A stretch of 64,000 nucleotides of DNA from Hepsetus odoe. Taxonomy: Eukaryota > Chordata > Actinopteri > Characiformes > Hepsetidae. The position numbers were made by a program, and so were the translations under genes. Position 1 is the first letter of the stretch. Every line of letters starts with the position of its first letter. The stretch spans positions 2,536,436 through 2,600,435 of the forward strand of contig CM029383.1 of assembly GCA_017165825.1 (NCBI GenBank), written 5' to 3'. This document shows positions 13,001 through 23,384 of the stretch, in pieces. A model generated the notes under the pieces. It was not told the DNA's origin, made no database searches, and saw only the letters and a program-made list of their open reading frames with translations.

Positions 13001-16000
13001 TATTCCACTTAAAAAGATTAGAAAAAAGTTTTATAATCTTGGTATACAAATAAGACCTTATTGAAATTAATAATACAAATCAAATGTGCACATTTAAAAG
13101 CCAAATATTAGCTAAAAATGTTTTAATTTATATAAAGTAGCATACAGGGTTTGGCTGTCCTTGTTAGATTGCAATGTAGATGTAGACAGCGTGTCTAGTT
13201 TTCTTCATATAAAGAATTTTTTGAACAGTTGATAAATGTTTACAGTGTAAAGCTGTGCAACTCAATGTTTTTTTTATATACAAGCAAGCTGCTAATTTGT
13301 TAAATCATTTCAACATTATCAGTTCTTCAGTTTTGAATATTCTGTTTTTTACTCTATTTATTTTGAGTTTGCACAGTAGCACACTGCACATTGACATGAT
13401 ACTATGGATTCCATAATGGGGTCTGATTAGCTTTGTCACGGCCTCCACCGAGCCCCAGTCATGGCCATGGTCCCGGTCACCGGACTTCTAAACCACATTT
13501 TCCACAGCGCCCATTCATCACAGCCCATTCACCTGGCCAGCCAGGTACTTAGGGAATTCCAGACCTACCCAGACTCGTCTGTTCTACGTCCATACTACCG
13601 TTTTGTTTGCTTCCTGACTGATTTGTCAGCTATTAAAGGTGCTAGATTGCTGCCTAGCACTTGTGCCTTCTTTCCCCTTTTTTCCAACAAGACAAGTTTG
13701 GTGATAAAATCATCAGTGTCAGTCCCAATGTGCATACTTTTCATTACCTTCAACATATTTAAGCTTGGTAAAATATCTCTTTACATTAGGAATTCAACGT
13801 TATGTTGCTACAGCTTCTCTTTAGGGTGAATCGGGCTTTTCCCAAAGATCTGTAAAGTTTGTCCAGCATCACAAATTACATAAGAATGCATTGGTGGGAA
13901 GGTCAATTACAGAGTTCAGCACCTAGGTAGCCTGGCTCTTCTTATCAGTCTGGTGGAATGCCTGTTGAATTCTTACTGTGGGGGAAAAGGGCTCTTCGCA
14001 GCCGCTCTGTTACCATAGTGATTTTACCTTGTGCTTGTGAGCTGCTTGGTTTCCCGACATATTAATGACAGAATCACAGAGTGTTTTTTTTCCTGACTGC
14101 CGGGAGCCATAGCTGCTGTGTGTCTGCCTGGGTCGGTTCATTCTGACACCGCTGACATTTCCCACCACACCTCAGTTGTGAGGAATAAAAAAGTAGATCT
14201 AGCTCTTGCATGGGCTTTCTGTGGCCACTGAATCACACCAACATATTTTAAGCTCTGGATGATAGAAAATAACGTTCATTGTGCTCTGTTCGTGGTGCGC
14301 TGACCTGGCACTGTGACCCCTACTCTCTGTTCACAGCTCATAATTGAAACTGACACTGATCTAAAATTACGAGGCTCCTGCAGATGCTAGTGTAGAGACA
14401 CAGTGCCTCCCAGTGGCCTTTCTGAAAAGTGTGAAACATTTAATTGGTGCAGGGGTCCGGGAGCAAACCTGTCTCGCAAACTTTTCTGTTTTAATACTAA
14501 TCAGCTGATCAAAAAGGCATTGATTAGCTGATTAGTAAAGGTGTGTACAGATGGTCCTGTAAAAATTGTGATTTTACTGCATCTAAACAGTTGACAAATG
14601 GGTGAGAATTAAGCAAGTCTCATGTTACAGGTTCCATATCATGGCATTTGTCTAATACCAAGAGTACAAAGTATAGGTTTCTCAAACAATCCTTAAAAAA
14701 CTGGAAATTTATACACAGGTTTGAGTCATAAAAAACAAATGGAAAGTGTTACGTTCAGCTACTAATTCAACCTTGTATATTTTAGGGCCTTCTTTTCAAA
14801 TATTTTTTTGCAGTTTTATGTCTCAAAATACAAGCAAGGGATAATAAAGCTCAATACAATTGTGGAATAATATTAACAAACTCTATTTAATTAGTGTTTT
14901 ACTGACTGCTATCATTGGACTGAGATTTTTGTTGTTGTTGTTTATTTATTTTTAAAGGATATTTGTTTGTCTTACGTGGGTTTGGTGCAAAGAGAAGTTA
15001 ACCATTATCGAGGGTGCATTTCTGATGCCTGCAACTTTTACCATTTAAGTAAATTCATCAGGCCTTTACGATTAGCGCTTATTCTAAAGTCAATACAAAG
15101 AAGGAAACTTAAGGAACAATTTTCCTAAAAAGTTTGGGAACCCTATAGCAGGCAGGGCAAACATGTACTCAGTAAATTTAGATTAAACAGAAATAATGGA
15201 AATAATATATAAGAATACATGTGCAAATAAAGGGCCTTATTTTGTTCATGTCACTAAATTTTTGTTTTGAATATTTTTAAGTTTTGAATTGAAGGCAGCA
15301 GAAAATTAAGCAGCTTTCATCTTCTTTTGAAAACTAGCATCAGTTGGGGCAGATCTTTTTGATGAACTAGTTCCAGTGGAGGTAGTATTATAACAGCATT
15401 TATAATGGCATTTTATCTGATTTAGTCGATTCCTCCATACAAACAGCAGCATTTTGACCTGGCTTTTGTTATCTTGCAGTGATTTATCTCACTGGTTCAA
15501 TCATATATTTAGTTCGCATGATAAATTAAGCAGCTAATATTGAGTACCTGAGTACCAAAAGCTGCCAGTTATGATTTGGTGATATGTCAATTTTATGACT
15601 TTACAAAGTGTTCCGGATAATCCAAATAAACCATGGCAGCAGGAAAATACTAACATGGACAGGCCAGTGGTGTTCTTGAACCTAGAATGGTGGCGTGTCC
15701 TGGTTGTGTATTGTGTCATATATATGTTCTGTTGACACAGGAGCTGTCAGAGTATGACCAGCCTCTTCAGTAACACAGTGTCTCCAGTAAAAGAGGGAAG
15801 CTCCTCTCTCCCACGCCGCTCCAGTGCCCTCAGCAAGCCACCTCTCCGTGCCCTTTATGACCTCCTCGTCGCTCCCATGGAAGGGGTGAGCCATTTGCCA
15901 TGTTTAATAGATTAGTGGTAGTTGTAAGCTTATGGGAACTTGACTTTTAACAGGGAGATGGATTGTACACTACGCTTCTAAATACCACAATGTCACCGCT

Positions 16001-16498
16001 GGACTGATAGTAGTTGTGTTGGACTGCAGGATCACTTACACCATGCAATGTTTGACAGTTTGTGTACAAAATATTTAAAAACTGTAGCAGTCACTAAGAC
16101 ATGATGCAGAGAAACAGATGAACAAAGTGTAGCTAAACAGATATTGGATTAAAGGAAACAGAAATCCCAATCCAGTCTTAAAATAAATCTGGCCTGCATT
16201 TCCACCCTGTAATATGATGTTGTTAGCGTTAGTGTATGTCTTGGAGTATATTGGTAGTTTGAGCATGCTATCCTGTTTTATACTAAAATGAATTAGTTAA
16301 CTGAAGCTGAAGAACTTTTTATATAAATATTTTGACATCTGAAAAGAAAGTGGTATCATGCCAGCAACAAAATTCTCGTATCCCTTTCTCTTTTCCTCTC
16401 TGAGGTCAGTTCAGGACCACTGAATGCATAATGAAAGAAGCATGACATTACTTAATAACAGAACCAGTATTAATTAAGTTTGATATCAAACATTTGTG

Positions 16499-16556
<58 letters not shown>

Positions 16557-16566
16557 CTCACTCGCT

Positions 16567-16618
<52 letters not shown>

Positions 16619-19600
16619 CTCTCTCTTTCTCTCATCCTACAGGGGCTGATGCACTCCAGTGGTCCAGTTGGCAGGCACAGGCAACTTGTTTTGGTCTTGG
16701 AGGGTGAGCTCTATCTGATCCCATTCGCTTTGCTGAAGGGCAGCTCTTCCAATGAATATCTGTATGAGCGCTTCAGCCTCATAGCCGTGCCCTCCATTGG
16801 CAGCCTGGGGGCCACAGCCAAGGTAAGCAGGCTCTTTTACATGCAACATTGCAGCTCATGCATCTCACTATTTTACCATTTTACTTATGAATAGGAGTAG
16901 TAGTAATGGTCTCTCTTTTGCTCTCTCTCTGTTTTCTCTCTTTGTTGGTCTGTCTCTCTCAACCCTCAACTCCATTAGGTTCATCCTCGAAGGGCAGGCC
17001 CAGCATTGTGCAGTGGTGGCAGCTCCATGGCAGCAGTGGTCGGCAACCCTCGCCTCCCAGCCTCAGTGATGGATCGTTGGCTTTGGGGACCAATGCCCTC
17101 AGCCGAGGAAGAGGCCAATATGGTGGCTGAGCTGCTTGGCTGCCAACCCCTGGCTGGTCCGGCTGCCACCAAGGAGCGGGTTATGAGTGCCCTGAGTCAG
17201 GCTGAGTGTGCCCACTTTGCCACGCATATCTCTTGGAAACTAGCTGCCCTGGTGCTGACACCAAGTCAGGATACTAGCTCTGGAACTAGCGCTGCTGCTT
17301 CCTGTGGTGCATCTGGGAATGTTGAGGGTGCAGGGAAGTCAAGCTATACCATCCCAGAAAGTTTGCGTACACCGGATGACGCCAGTGATGCTGAGAGCAT
17401 ATGTGACAGTCCACCTCTGCAGGAATTCCTGCTAACAGCTGCTGATATATTGGACCTCAGACTGCCTGTCAAACTTGTCGTGCTGGGGTCAGTAAAACTC
17501 TTTGATTATGTAATTCTAATGCAGCTCTGGAGGTGCTGATCAAATGTTTTTGCTATCAACCAGTCCTAAAAATTTTACTGATGTTTTTAAGTGATATTTC
17601 TCGTCTCAAAAACAATAACACGTTTATTAAAACTTTTTAGCCATATAGATACTGTTACTGACCATCATTACACCAGAGAGAGTGGATAAAAAAAAACAAA
17701 AACAAATTAAGTGACTTGTTACATAATGAGTACATTTGTAAGGGAGAAATTTGACCTTAAGTTTGGAAAACTGATTATTTTAAATAGCATTTTTGTTATA
17801 TTTTTATACAGCATTACATTTCATTTATCCATGATCTAATTACTGATGCTCTGAAGACTTTGAACCAGATCAGAACATTGGTAGTACCTAACAGTGCCCA
17901 GAGAAATCTGCTAGCCCAATGAGTGCATCAGCATGGTCATACATAACTTGAATTTAACGGGCCATGCTCTGACTGCTGCCATGTTACACTCTATTTGCAG
18001 TAATTGGCTTCAGCTGCTTTTGGCTAATTACCCGAAGCAGAGGTTTGGTGCTAATGTGTGTGTTTTGATGGCTGTCCAGGTCCTACCAGGAGTCAGACAG
18101 TAAGGTGACTGCAGACGGGGTGGTGGGACTCACCAGGGCCTTCCTAGCTGCAGGGGCTCAGTGTGTTCTGGTTTCTTTGTGGCCTGTGCCTGTGGCTGCC
18201 TCCAAGATGTTTGTTCATGCCTTCTACACAGCCTTGCTCAATGGCACTAAAGCCAGCTCTGCCCTTGCCGATGCTATGAAGACGGTCCAAATAAGCAAGC
18301 AGTTTTCTCACCCGTCCAACTGGGCAGGTTAGTGTATACTTTTAACAGATGTTCTCACTGTGGTAGAGCTGTCACAACTGGTGTGTCAGATGTTTCTCCT
18401 GTGGAATATTTTGGAATCAGTTAAAGGCATAGCTGTTTATATTCAGTATGCACTTATATATGTTTAGTCTTTTTTCATTAGAATAATCAATACAAATATT
18501 TAAAGCTACTAATACAATCAACGATAGGGAGAGCTCTATACTTCAGTAATGAAACTCCACCCTCTGTTTCTTTCCTTTTAAATTATGTCTCCATAGGCTT
18601 TATGCTGATTGGCAACGACGTGAAACTGAACAGCCCCTCATCCCTGATTGGCCAGGCACTGGCTGAGATCCTGCAGTATCCGGACAAAGCTAGAGACGCT
18701 CTAAGAGTGCTGCTACATCTGGTGAGAATCACACACTCTAGTCACAGAATTGGTTTCTAAAAAAAACTCCTGAGATTCAAGATGGTAAAATTGTCCCAGG
18801 CAGAGGACTTGTGAAAATCTGGGTTGTTTTTTTGTTTTTTTTTAATCAGAGCTGTCAGAGATTTTGCATCTCAGTGTGAACTTGTTTATTTTAAATATGG
18901 GTGTCAAACCCCTGTCTTTTCCAAAATGCTAATATGTGATCATGATAAACAATTCATGGGCTAAATCACACTCTTAAGATTAAAGTTCTTTAACCTCTAG
19001 GTAGTGCTGTAGTCAATTTCAAGAACTTGGCACATCAAAATCCAGGCAGCTGAGTGATGCTAGGAGTGTGACTAAAAGTAGCAGAGTTAAAGGAGTAGAA
19101 GTAAAACTGAAATTTGTGCCTGGGTTTTCATTATTACACTACATATGTCCATACTTATTAATACAGGGGCACCTGTAGCTTAGTAGGTGCTAGAGGTTTA
19201 AAAAAAATCCATGAAATAAAGGAAGCCTTGCACTTGACCAGACTGGTAAAATCCCAATACTGAGACAAGATAGTGAAAATAATCTCAAAACAAGCAAAAT
19301 GTATATTCTAAAATGCTACTCCTTGGACTGGGGTTTGACCCCTTTTTAAAAAAATTTTATTTTAAGAACATTTCTTCCAAAACCAAAACAATCAGAAATG
19401 AAAATGACCTGTCTTGATTCAAACCAGCTATTTGTTTGAACATATACACTAAATTACACACCTCTCCTCCCCCCCAGGTGGAAAAGTCTCTTCAGCGCAT
19501 TCAAAACGGTCAGCGCAACTCCATGTACACCTCCCAGCAGAGCGTGGAAAACAAAGTGGGGGGTGTCCCAGGCTGGCAGGCTCTGCTGACTGCTGTGGGC

Positions 19601-21517
19601 TTCAGATTAGACTCAGCTGGCACTGGCCTCCCTGCTGCTGTCTTCTTTCCAACAGCCGACCCAGGAGATAGACTGCAGCAGTGCAGCACCACACTCCAAT
19701 CACTGCTAGGTATACAAGTGGCCTTAATAGTTTCACAGCAGGTGTTTTTTTAGGCAGATTAAGCCTAATAATGGTCAGGATACAGCTAAAGCTTTATTTA
19801 TTTATTTATTTTTTTTTTTTTTTACAATATCAGCATAATTCAGTTCTTGTGAACTGAGAGAGAAGTTTACCAACAAAGTTTTTACATCTTTTACATGTTT
19901 TCCTAATAATGGAAAAATAGCAAGGTCTAAGAGAGATCTAAAAAAAATCTTTGGGTATTGTTTTTCTTTCCAATGTAAAATCTGTCTGATGCTAATGCTT
20001 TATCTCAGAAGTCAGCGTAGAAAAGGTGGTATTGTGTAATCTCTCATTTTAAGATCTGTTCCAATAGTCACACCTTGGGATGTTTGCAGTTTATTCACAA
20101 GTATGATCTCCTTGTTGGCGAGAATGAAAGTTGTTGTTTTTTTTTAAAACTTTTTAATGACAGAAATAGTCTGTAAGGCCTGAAATCACATTGCTTTCCT
20201 GTATACCCAGGTCTGCCCCCTCCTGCTCTTCAGGCCTTATGTAAACTCATCACCGCCTCAGAGACAGGAGAGCAGCTTATCAGCAGGGTAAGTCAGCAGC
20301 ATAAACCACAGAACTGTACACAACACACTTGGCCTATGATTATGTAAGTGTAATTTTGTTGTGACTCATACCACCCTTTGATAATGAGAATTGGGCATTA
20401 TATTTTGTGAACCTTTTCTTGATAAATGTATGAAAATTGTCCAGGATTGTTACTTACTTATATACTTGTTATATTAACTTGCTGATTATATATTCAAATG
20501 ACAAAATAACACGTGCTAAATTATGCTAAATAATGTCTGATTCTTCTACAGAATTTCATTTTTACCCATGTCAGATCATATGTATCAGTATGCTCATCAT
20601 ACTGCATGCATACTTTACATTACTAATGCTTGCTTCTTGTGCTTTAAAATTCTCTCTTCCTCTCTTTTCTTTAACCTGCTGTTTGAAGGCTGTTAAAAAT
20701 GTAGTGGGAATGGTAAGTGCTTCCGTAAATGCACTCAACTAACATCTTTTCTAAATGTAGCTTTTAATATTAGCACACTGCAGCCTGATAAAAACATGAC
20801 TATGATGTTAGTTCCATTATTTCCCCTTTTTCTGATCAGTGTTAGAAACGTTAAGAACAGCGTTTTCTAAAAGGTTATTTGTATGCGTTTCGTCTGCAGC
20901 TTCACCAGGTGCTGGTTCAGCTGCAATCTGGAGAAAAGGAGCAGGACTACTCACTGGCACCCATCCAGGTGTCCATCAGCGTGCAGCTTTGGAGGCTGCC
21001 AGGCTGCCATGAGTTTCTGGCTGCACTGGGTAAGTTCTGCAGCATGTTTTGCCCACTGCCAAGGCTCTGTGAATATGTGGTTGAACTGTACAGTATCATG
21101 TGTCCATGATCACATGAGTCAACTCAAGTGATTTTTTTTTATGTTAACCAAATGGCTATACAATGGAAATAAATAAAAATGTAACAGGCGCATGAAGAAT
21201 TTAGACACCACAGTTTAGGAACCATCTTTCCCACGCTCCTCAAAGTTAAAGGGGTCCCTCTGATGGACTTGCATTTCCAAAATCCTCCACACATTTTCAA
21301 TAGGCTAAGTCAAGAGATTGGCTGGGCCATGCAAGCACCTTCAATGAGAGTAAATAAGCTAACAAAAACAGCGTCTGCATATTTGTCTACCCTTGCCATA
21401 AATATAACAATATATATAAATAGCAATACAATTCAAATATAATTAAATTAAATGTATAAATGGTTTAAAAAGAAAACAATTATAGAACTAACAGGCACAA
21501 GAACAAAGTATAACAGT

Positions 21518-21554
<37 letters not shown>

Positions 21555-23384
21555 AGGATTTGACCTGTGTGAGGTTGGTCAGGAGGAGGTGGTGCTAAAA
21601 ACTGGCAAACAAGCAAACCGTCGCACCATGCACTTTGCTCTCCAGTCTCTGTTAGCCTTGTTTGGTAAGATTCATCATCTGTACATAATTTATTGTATAC
21701 GATTGTGTGATCATCACCTGTGACTTTACATTTTATTGTTAAATAGCAGAAAACAAACATTTTCTCATTGATATCTCTTGTTTCAGACTCTACAGAGCTG
21801 CCCAAGCGCCTAAGTCTGGACAGTTCCTCTTCCCTGGAGTCTCTGGCTTCAGCTCAGTCTGTATCCCACCAACTGCCCCTGGGCTACCCCAACCCTCCAT
21901 TCTCCCCTCCCTGCCCTGACAGCCTGGCCTCTGATGCCATCTCGGTCTACAGCCTGAGCTCCATTGCCTCATCCATGAGCTTCCTGTCACGCCCCGAAGG
22001 CACTTCAGATTTCACTGGCCAGCAGTTGGAGCGCCATCGGGGCCTCTTTGCCCCCCAGCGTCATGCAGCTGTCCCACGCAGCCGGTCCTCCCCACATGGT
22101 GCTGCCGCAGGTGGCCATGACGATGAGGAGTATGAGGGTTACAGCATCATCAGCAGCGAGCCTCTAGGCAGCCATTGTGACACACTTCCCAGACCAGCAG
22201 GGGGCAGGCACCACCGAGGCACAGGTCGAGGGGGAGCGGGCAGGGGCTACGGGGCATCAGTGTCCTCCAGGGGCAGCGTTAGCACCCCCACTTCACCGGT
22301 GAAGGCCAGCCTGGTGCCCAGTCCAAACTCACCCTTCCAGAAGGTGGGTAAGGTGAGTAGCTCGGATACAGGTGAGTCAGACCAGTCCAGCACAGAAACA
22401 GACAGCACCGTGAAATCACAGGAGGAGAGGCCACCTGGGGCACCTCTGGACCCACAAGAGCTGGCACAGAAGATCCTGGAGGAGACCCAGAGTCACATGC
22501 GGGCTGTGGAGACTCTACAGAGGAGCACCAGGCATGCGGCAGCCATTGATGCGACAAGGGGTGGAGACATCCCAACTCCAACAGGAGGCTCTGCCTTCCG
22601 CTCCTCAGAGACCAGCGCTTTTAGTAGACCCAGCAGCAGAGCCAGCATCAAAGCCCAGTCCTCACCTCTACCCACCCGCCCTAAGCCGCCTTCCCGCACC
22701 TCGTCTCTCCAAAAGATCAGCTCTGGCTACAACAGCCCAGCCACCTCAGAGACATCACTGAAGGATGGCAGCCAACCATCACCCACTTCTGATGGCCACA
22801 GCCAGTTTAAACTCAAGTACCCCAGCTCGCCCTATAGTGGTCACATCTCGCGCTCACCCAGCAACATTTCGCCCAGCTCAGGCCATCAGTCACCCGCTGG
22901 CAGCGCCCCATCACCTGCCCTGTCCTACTCCTCCACCGGGTCCACCCGTTCCAGCCCTGCCGACGCACCAGATCTTGACCGGCTCAGGCTGGCTGCCATC
23001 GATGAGAAAGTACAAGCCATTCACAATCTAAAGACCTTTTGGGCGAGTGCTGCCCAGCAACAGCACTCTGGCCCAATGAGAGCACTGCGGGGAGGAGCAA
23101 AAATGAGTCCTGCTCAAAGGGATGTACTTGGCCTTCTCAACCTTTCGCCCCGCCATGGCACAGGTCAGGACCTTGCAGGACATGAACTGCAAGATATGGG
23201 GCTTCAGTCTCTGGAGCGCAGAAACCCACCTAATGGACATCGGAAAATTGACCCAAAAAGAGTTGTCCCTTCACCCACCACGTCCACCGGGAGCAGCCCT
23301 GGTTCCCACCCTATCCGACTGCCCACACGGAATGGGTATAAATTCCTGTCTCCAGGGAGGTTCTTTCCCTCATCTAAATGCTGA
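2915..23384 (+). CDS. ttc28: TTC28 (tetratricopeptide repeat protein 28), 3' part: CHAT domain and C-terminal tail
   Basis: Thirteen exons join in frame with matching splice phases: 2915-3095, 9680-9820, 15741-15885, 16643-16822, 16979-17487, 18080-18327, 18597-18721, 19478-19709, 20211-20287, 20689-20712, 20900-21029, 21557-21664 and 21787-23384. They encode about 1,231 residues ending in FLSPGRFFPSSKC, which I recognise as the TTC28 C-terminus. The N-terminal TPR array is upstream of the window. A CHAT (caspase-like) domain spans roughly exons 16643 to 18721, with markers such as LVLVLEGELYLIPFALL and AQCVLVSLWPVP. After it come a conserved helical region and a long Ser/Pro-rich, probably disordered tail. 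TTC28 is a large cytoplasmic protein linked to mitotic spindle/midbody function; that role is family knowledge and is not visible here. The first exon starts in phase 2, so an upstream exon is required. Confidence 0.95.
4029..4068. repeat. (TG)20 microsatellite
   Basis: Uninterrupted TG dinucleotide run in a TTC28 intron. Confidence 0.97.
4411..7460. repeat. Tandem duplication with unit of about 1.9 kb, second copy internally deleted
   Basis: Positions from 4411 (CATCCAATCCCATTGGACAA) match positions from 6308 (CATCTAATCCCATTGGACAG) over about 680 bases, to 5090 and 7020. After this, 5930-6305 matches 7049-7450. The first unit is about 1.9 kb. The second lacks about 0.8 kb (counterpart of 5095-5928), while the first lacks about 25 bases present at 6697-6721. 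Both copies carry the same interspersed repeat. The join at about 6307 cuts that repeat in mid-sequence. The duplication lies in a TTC28 intron and shows no coding content. Confidence 0.85.
6110..6307 (+). repeat. Dispersed fish repeat, truncated copy
   Basis: Contains GTTTGCATGTTCTCTTCGTG, GGTTTCCTCCGGGGGCTCC and CCTCCCACAGTCCAAAAACA, marks of a common interspersed element in fish. I do not know its class with certainty. The copy ends abruptly at GATGGAC, at the duplication join. Confidence 0.65.
7225..7570 (+). repeat. Dispersed fish repeat, longer copy
   Basis: Same element as at 6.1 kb but continuing through GATGGACTGGCGGCTGGTCC and GAGAGCTGGGATAGGCTCC to GGACAGCGAG. Two overlapping open frames here are by-products of the repeat and do not suggest a gene. 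Confidence 0.7.
9680..9820 (+). CDS. ttc28: TTC28 exon: acidic linker
   Basis: The acceptor is tttggtag and the donor is gtcaga. The exon encodes an acidic helix (LLEQQFEELNNKLNSV) followed by FLRMVSRNNLFN. The phases fit both neighbouring exons: one base completes Arg, and AG is carried over. Confidence 0.88.
10078..11687 (+). mobile_element. Tc1-like DNA transposon, decayed, with long terminal inverted repeats
   Basis: The left end (TATCTCACAAAAGTGAGTAC) is complementary to the right end (CTTTTGTGAGATACTGTATA). The inverted repeats extend about 220 bases: ATTAATGGCTGTGTG at the right matches its complement at about 10,276-10,290, and the element ends lie next to TA. The left tip is duplicated (10,078 and 10,113). 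The interior holds a broken Tc1 transposase. It lies in the TTC28 intron after the 9680-9820 exon. Confidence 0.93.
10472..11410 (+). pseudogene. Tc1-like transposase, broken
   Basis: Transposase-like frames are scattered between stops and frame changes. They comprise an N-terminal part beginning MAPHGKEPSEDLKK, a helix-turn-helix region near 10,540-10,800 (INAASIAAEVEG-like, VSSQTICRTLHQIGLHG), a GGGS segment near 11,000, HDEGPKHTSK at the second DDE block, and SPDLNSIEHL at the third. An A-rich run at about 10,508 and several stops (for example 11,223 and 11,264) rule out a functional protein. Confidence 0.88.
11690..15740. other. TTC28 intron
   Basis: No exon seen. Unassigned GC-richer sequence at 13,430-13,640 may be an old LTR-type or non-autonomous element. 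Non-repetitive stretches at about 12,650-12,860 and 14,040-14,480 have the balanced composition expected of conserved non-coding DNA but cannot be tested here. Confidence 0.4.
15741..15885 (+). CDS. ttc28: TTC28 exon: Ser-rich segment before CHAT
   Basis: The acceptor is gttgacacag and the donor is gtgagc. The exon encodes SCQSMTSLFSNTVSP, LPRRSSALSKPPL and ALYDLLVAPMEG. The last segment leads directly into the CHAT domain of the next exon. It ends in phase 0. Confidence 0.92.
16502..16632. repeat. (TC)n compound microsatellite abutting a splice acceptor
   Basis: Two long TC runs (16502-16552 and 16571-16610) with short interruptions end about 10 bases before the acceptor of the CHAT exon at 16643. 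Confidence 0.97.
16643..16822 (+). CDS. ttc28: TTC28 exon: start of CHAT domain
   Basis: Sixty codons in phase 0. The exon opens with GLMHSSGPVGRHRQ and then LVLVLEGELYLIPFALL, the typical first strand and turn of CHAT domains, which usually show a V-P-D/E-G-x-L-x-x-L/I-P-F pattern. An extreme TC-repeat tract ends about 10 bases before the acceptor. The donor is gtaagc. Confidence 0.93.
16979..17487 (+). CDS. ttc28: TTC28 exon: CHAT core with His motif
   Basis: This 509-nt exon encodes the middle of the CHAT domain. It includes AHFATHISWKLAALVLTP, where the first His sits at the usual CHAT catalytic-His position, followed by an insert rich in Ser, Gly and Asp, then EFLLTAADILDLRLPVKLVV. The exon ends with a split Gly codon inside the strand that normally carries the catalytic Cys. 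The acceptor is ctccattag and the donor is gtcagt. Confidence 0.93.
18080..18327 (+). CDS. ttc28: TTC28 exon: CHAT core, C-terminal half
   Basis: The exon continues the CHAT fold. SYQESDSKVTADGV sits where active members carry the Cys motif. It is followed by RAFLAAGAQCVLVSLWPVP and MFVHAFYTALLNG, which are the typical final strand and helix of CHAT domains. It ends with HPSNWAG. Both ends carry one-base split codons that match the neighbours. Confidence 0.94.
18597..18721 (+). CDS. ttc28: TTC28 exon: end of CHAT domain
   Basis: The acceptor is ctccatag and the donor is gtgaga. The exon encodes FMLIGNDVKLNSPSSLI, matching the W-A-x-F-x-L-x-G pattern that closes CHAT domains, and then an amphipathic helix (ILQYPDKARDALRVLLHL). 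Confidence 0.93.
19478..19709 (+). CDS. ttc28: TTC28 exon: conserved post-CHAT helical region
   Basis: The acceptor follows a C-rich tract (cccccccag) and the donor is gtatac. The exon encodes VEKSLQRIQNGQRNSMYTS and WQALLTAVGFRLD, ending in TTLQSLL. This region is strongly conserved in TTC28 proteins. Confidence 0.93.
20211..20287 (+). CDS. ttc28: TTC28 exon: short post-CHAT exon
   Basis: This 77-nt exon encodes LPPPALQALCKLITASETGE and ends with an intact Arg codon (phase 0). The acceptor is atacccag and the donor is gtaagt. Confidence 0.9.
20689..20712 (+). CDS. ttc28: TTC28 24-nt microexon
   Basis: This in-frame microexon of eight codons (AVKNVVGM) is flanked by tgtttgaag and gtaagt. 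It joins the preceding ISR to the following LHQVLVQLQ with no phase change. The motif belongs to the TTC28 protein, so the exon is real rather than a chance splice-site pair. Confidence 0.85.
20900..21029 (+). CDS. ttc28: TTC28 exon: conserved post-CHAT region
   Basis: The acceptor is cgtctgcag and the donor is gtaagt. The exon encodes LHQVLVQLQSGEKEQDYSLA, then IQVSISVQLWRLPGCHEFL. It ends with one base of a Gly codon. Confidence 0.93.
21520..21551. repeat. (TC)n microsatellite serving as polypyrimidine tract
   Basis: About 15 TC units, directly followed by tgtcag and the TTC28 exon at 21557. Confidence 0.95.
21557..21664 (+). CDS. ttc28: TTC28 exon: FDLCEVG segment
   Basis: The exon is preceded directly by a (TC)n run ending in tgtcag. 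It encodes FDLCEVGQEEVVLKTGKQA and FALQSLLALF, with split codons at both ends matching the neighbours. The donor is gtaaga. Confidence 0.92.
21787..23384 (+). CDS. ttc28: TTC28 terminal coding exon: Ser/Pro-rich tail
   Basis: This 1.6-kb last coding exon starts after gtttcag with DSTELPKRLSLDSSSSLE and ends with SSKC and a TGA at 23382-23384. It is rich in Ser, Pro and Gly, with many SP sites, which suggests a disordered and phosphorylated tail. Conserved islands include SDAISVYSLSSIASSMSF, LDPQELAQKILEETQSH, FKLKYPSSPYSGHIS, SGHQSPAGSAPSPALSYSS and IDEKVQAIHNLKTFW. These islands identify TTC28. Confidence 0.96.

Noticed and set aside
13461..13829. 122-residue open frame
   Set aside because: No family resemblance, no splice context, and it lies within a probable old repeat.
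19164..19200. tRNA-like box A sequence (CACCTGTAGCTTAGTAGG)
   Set aside because: No box B or repeated body was found nearby; too little to call a SINE.
21180..21350. Possible Tc1-like fragment before a TTC28 exon
   Set aside because: Only short resemblance (CCACACATTTTCAATAGGC, GGCTGGGCCATGCAAG); too weak to annotate as an element.
22279..22699. Minus-strand frames opposite the TTC28 last exon
   Set aside because: They are shadows of the GC-rich TTC28 coding strand.
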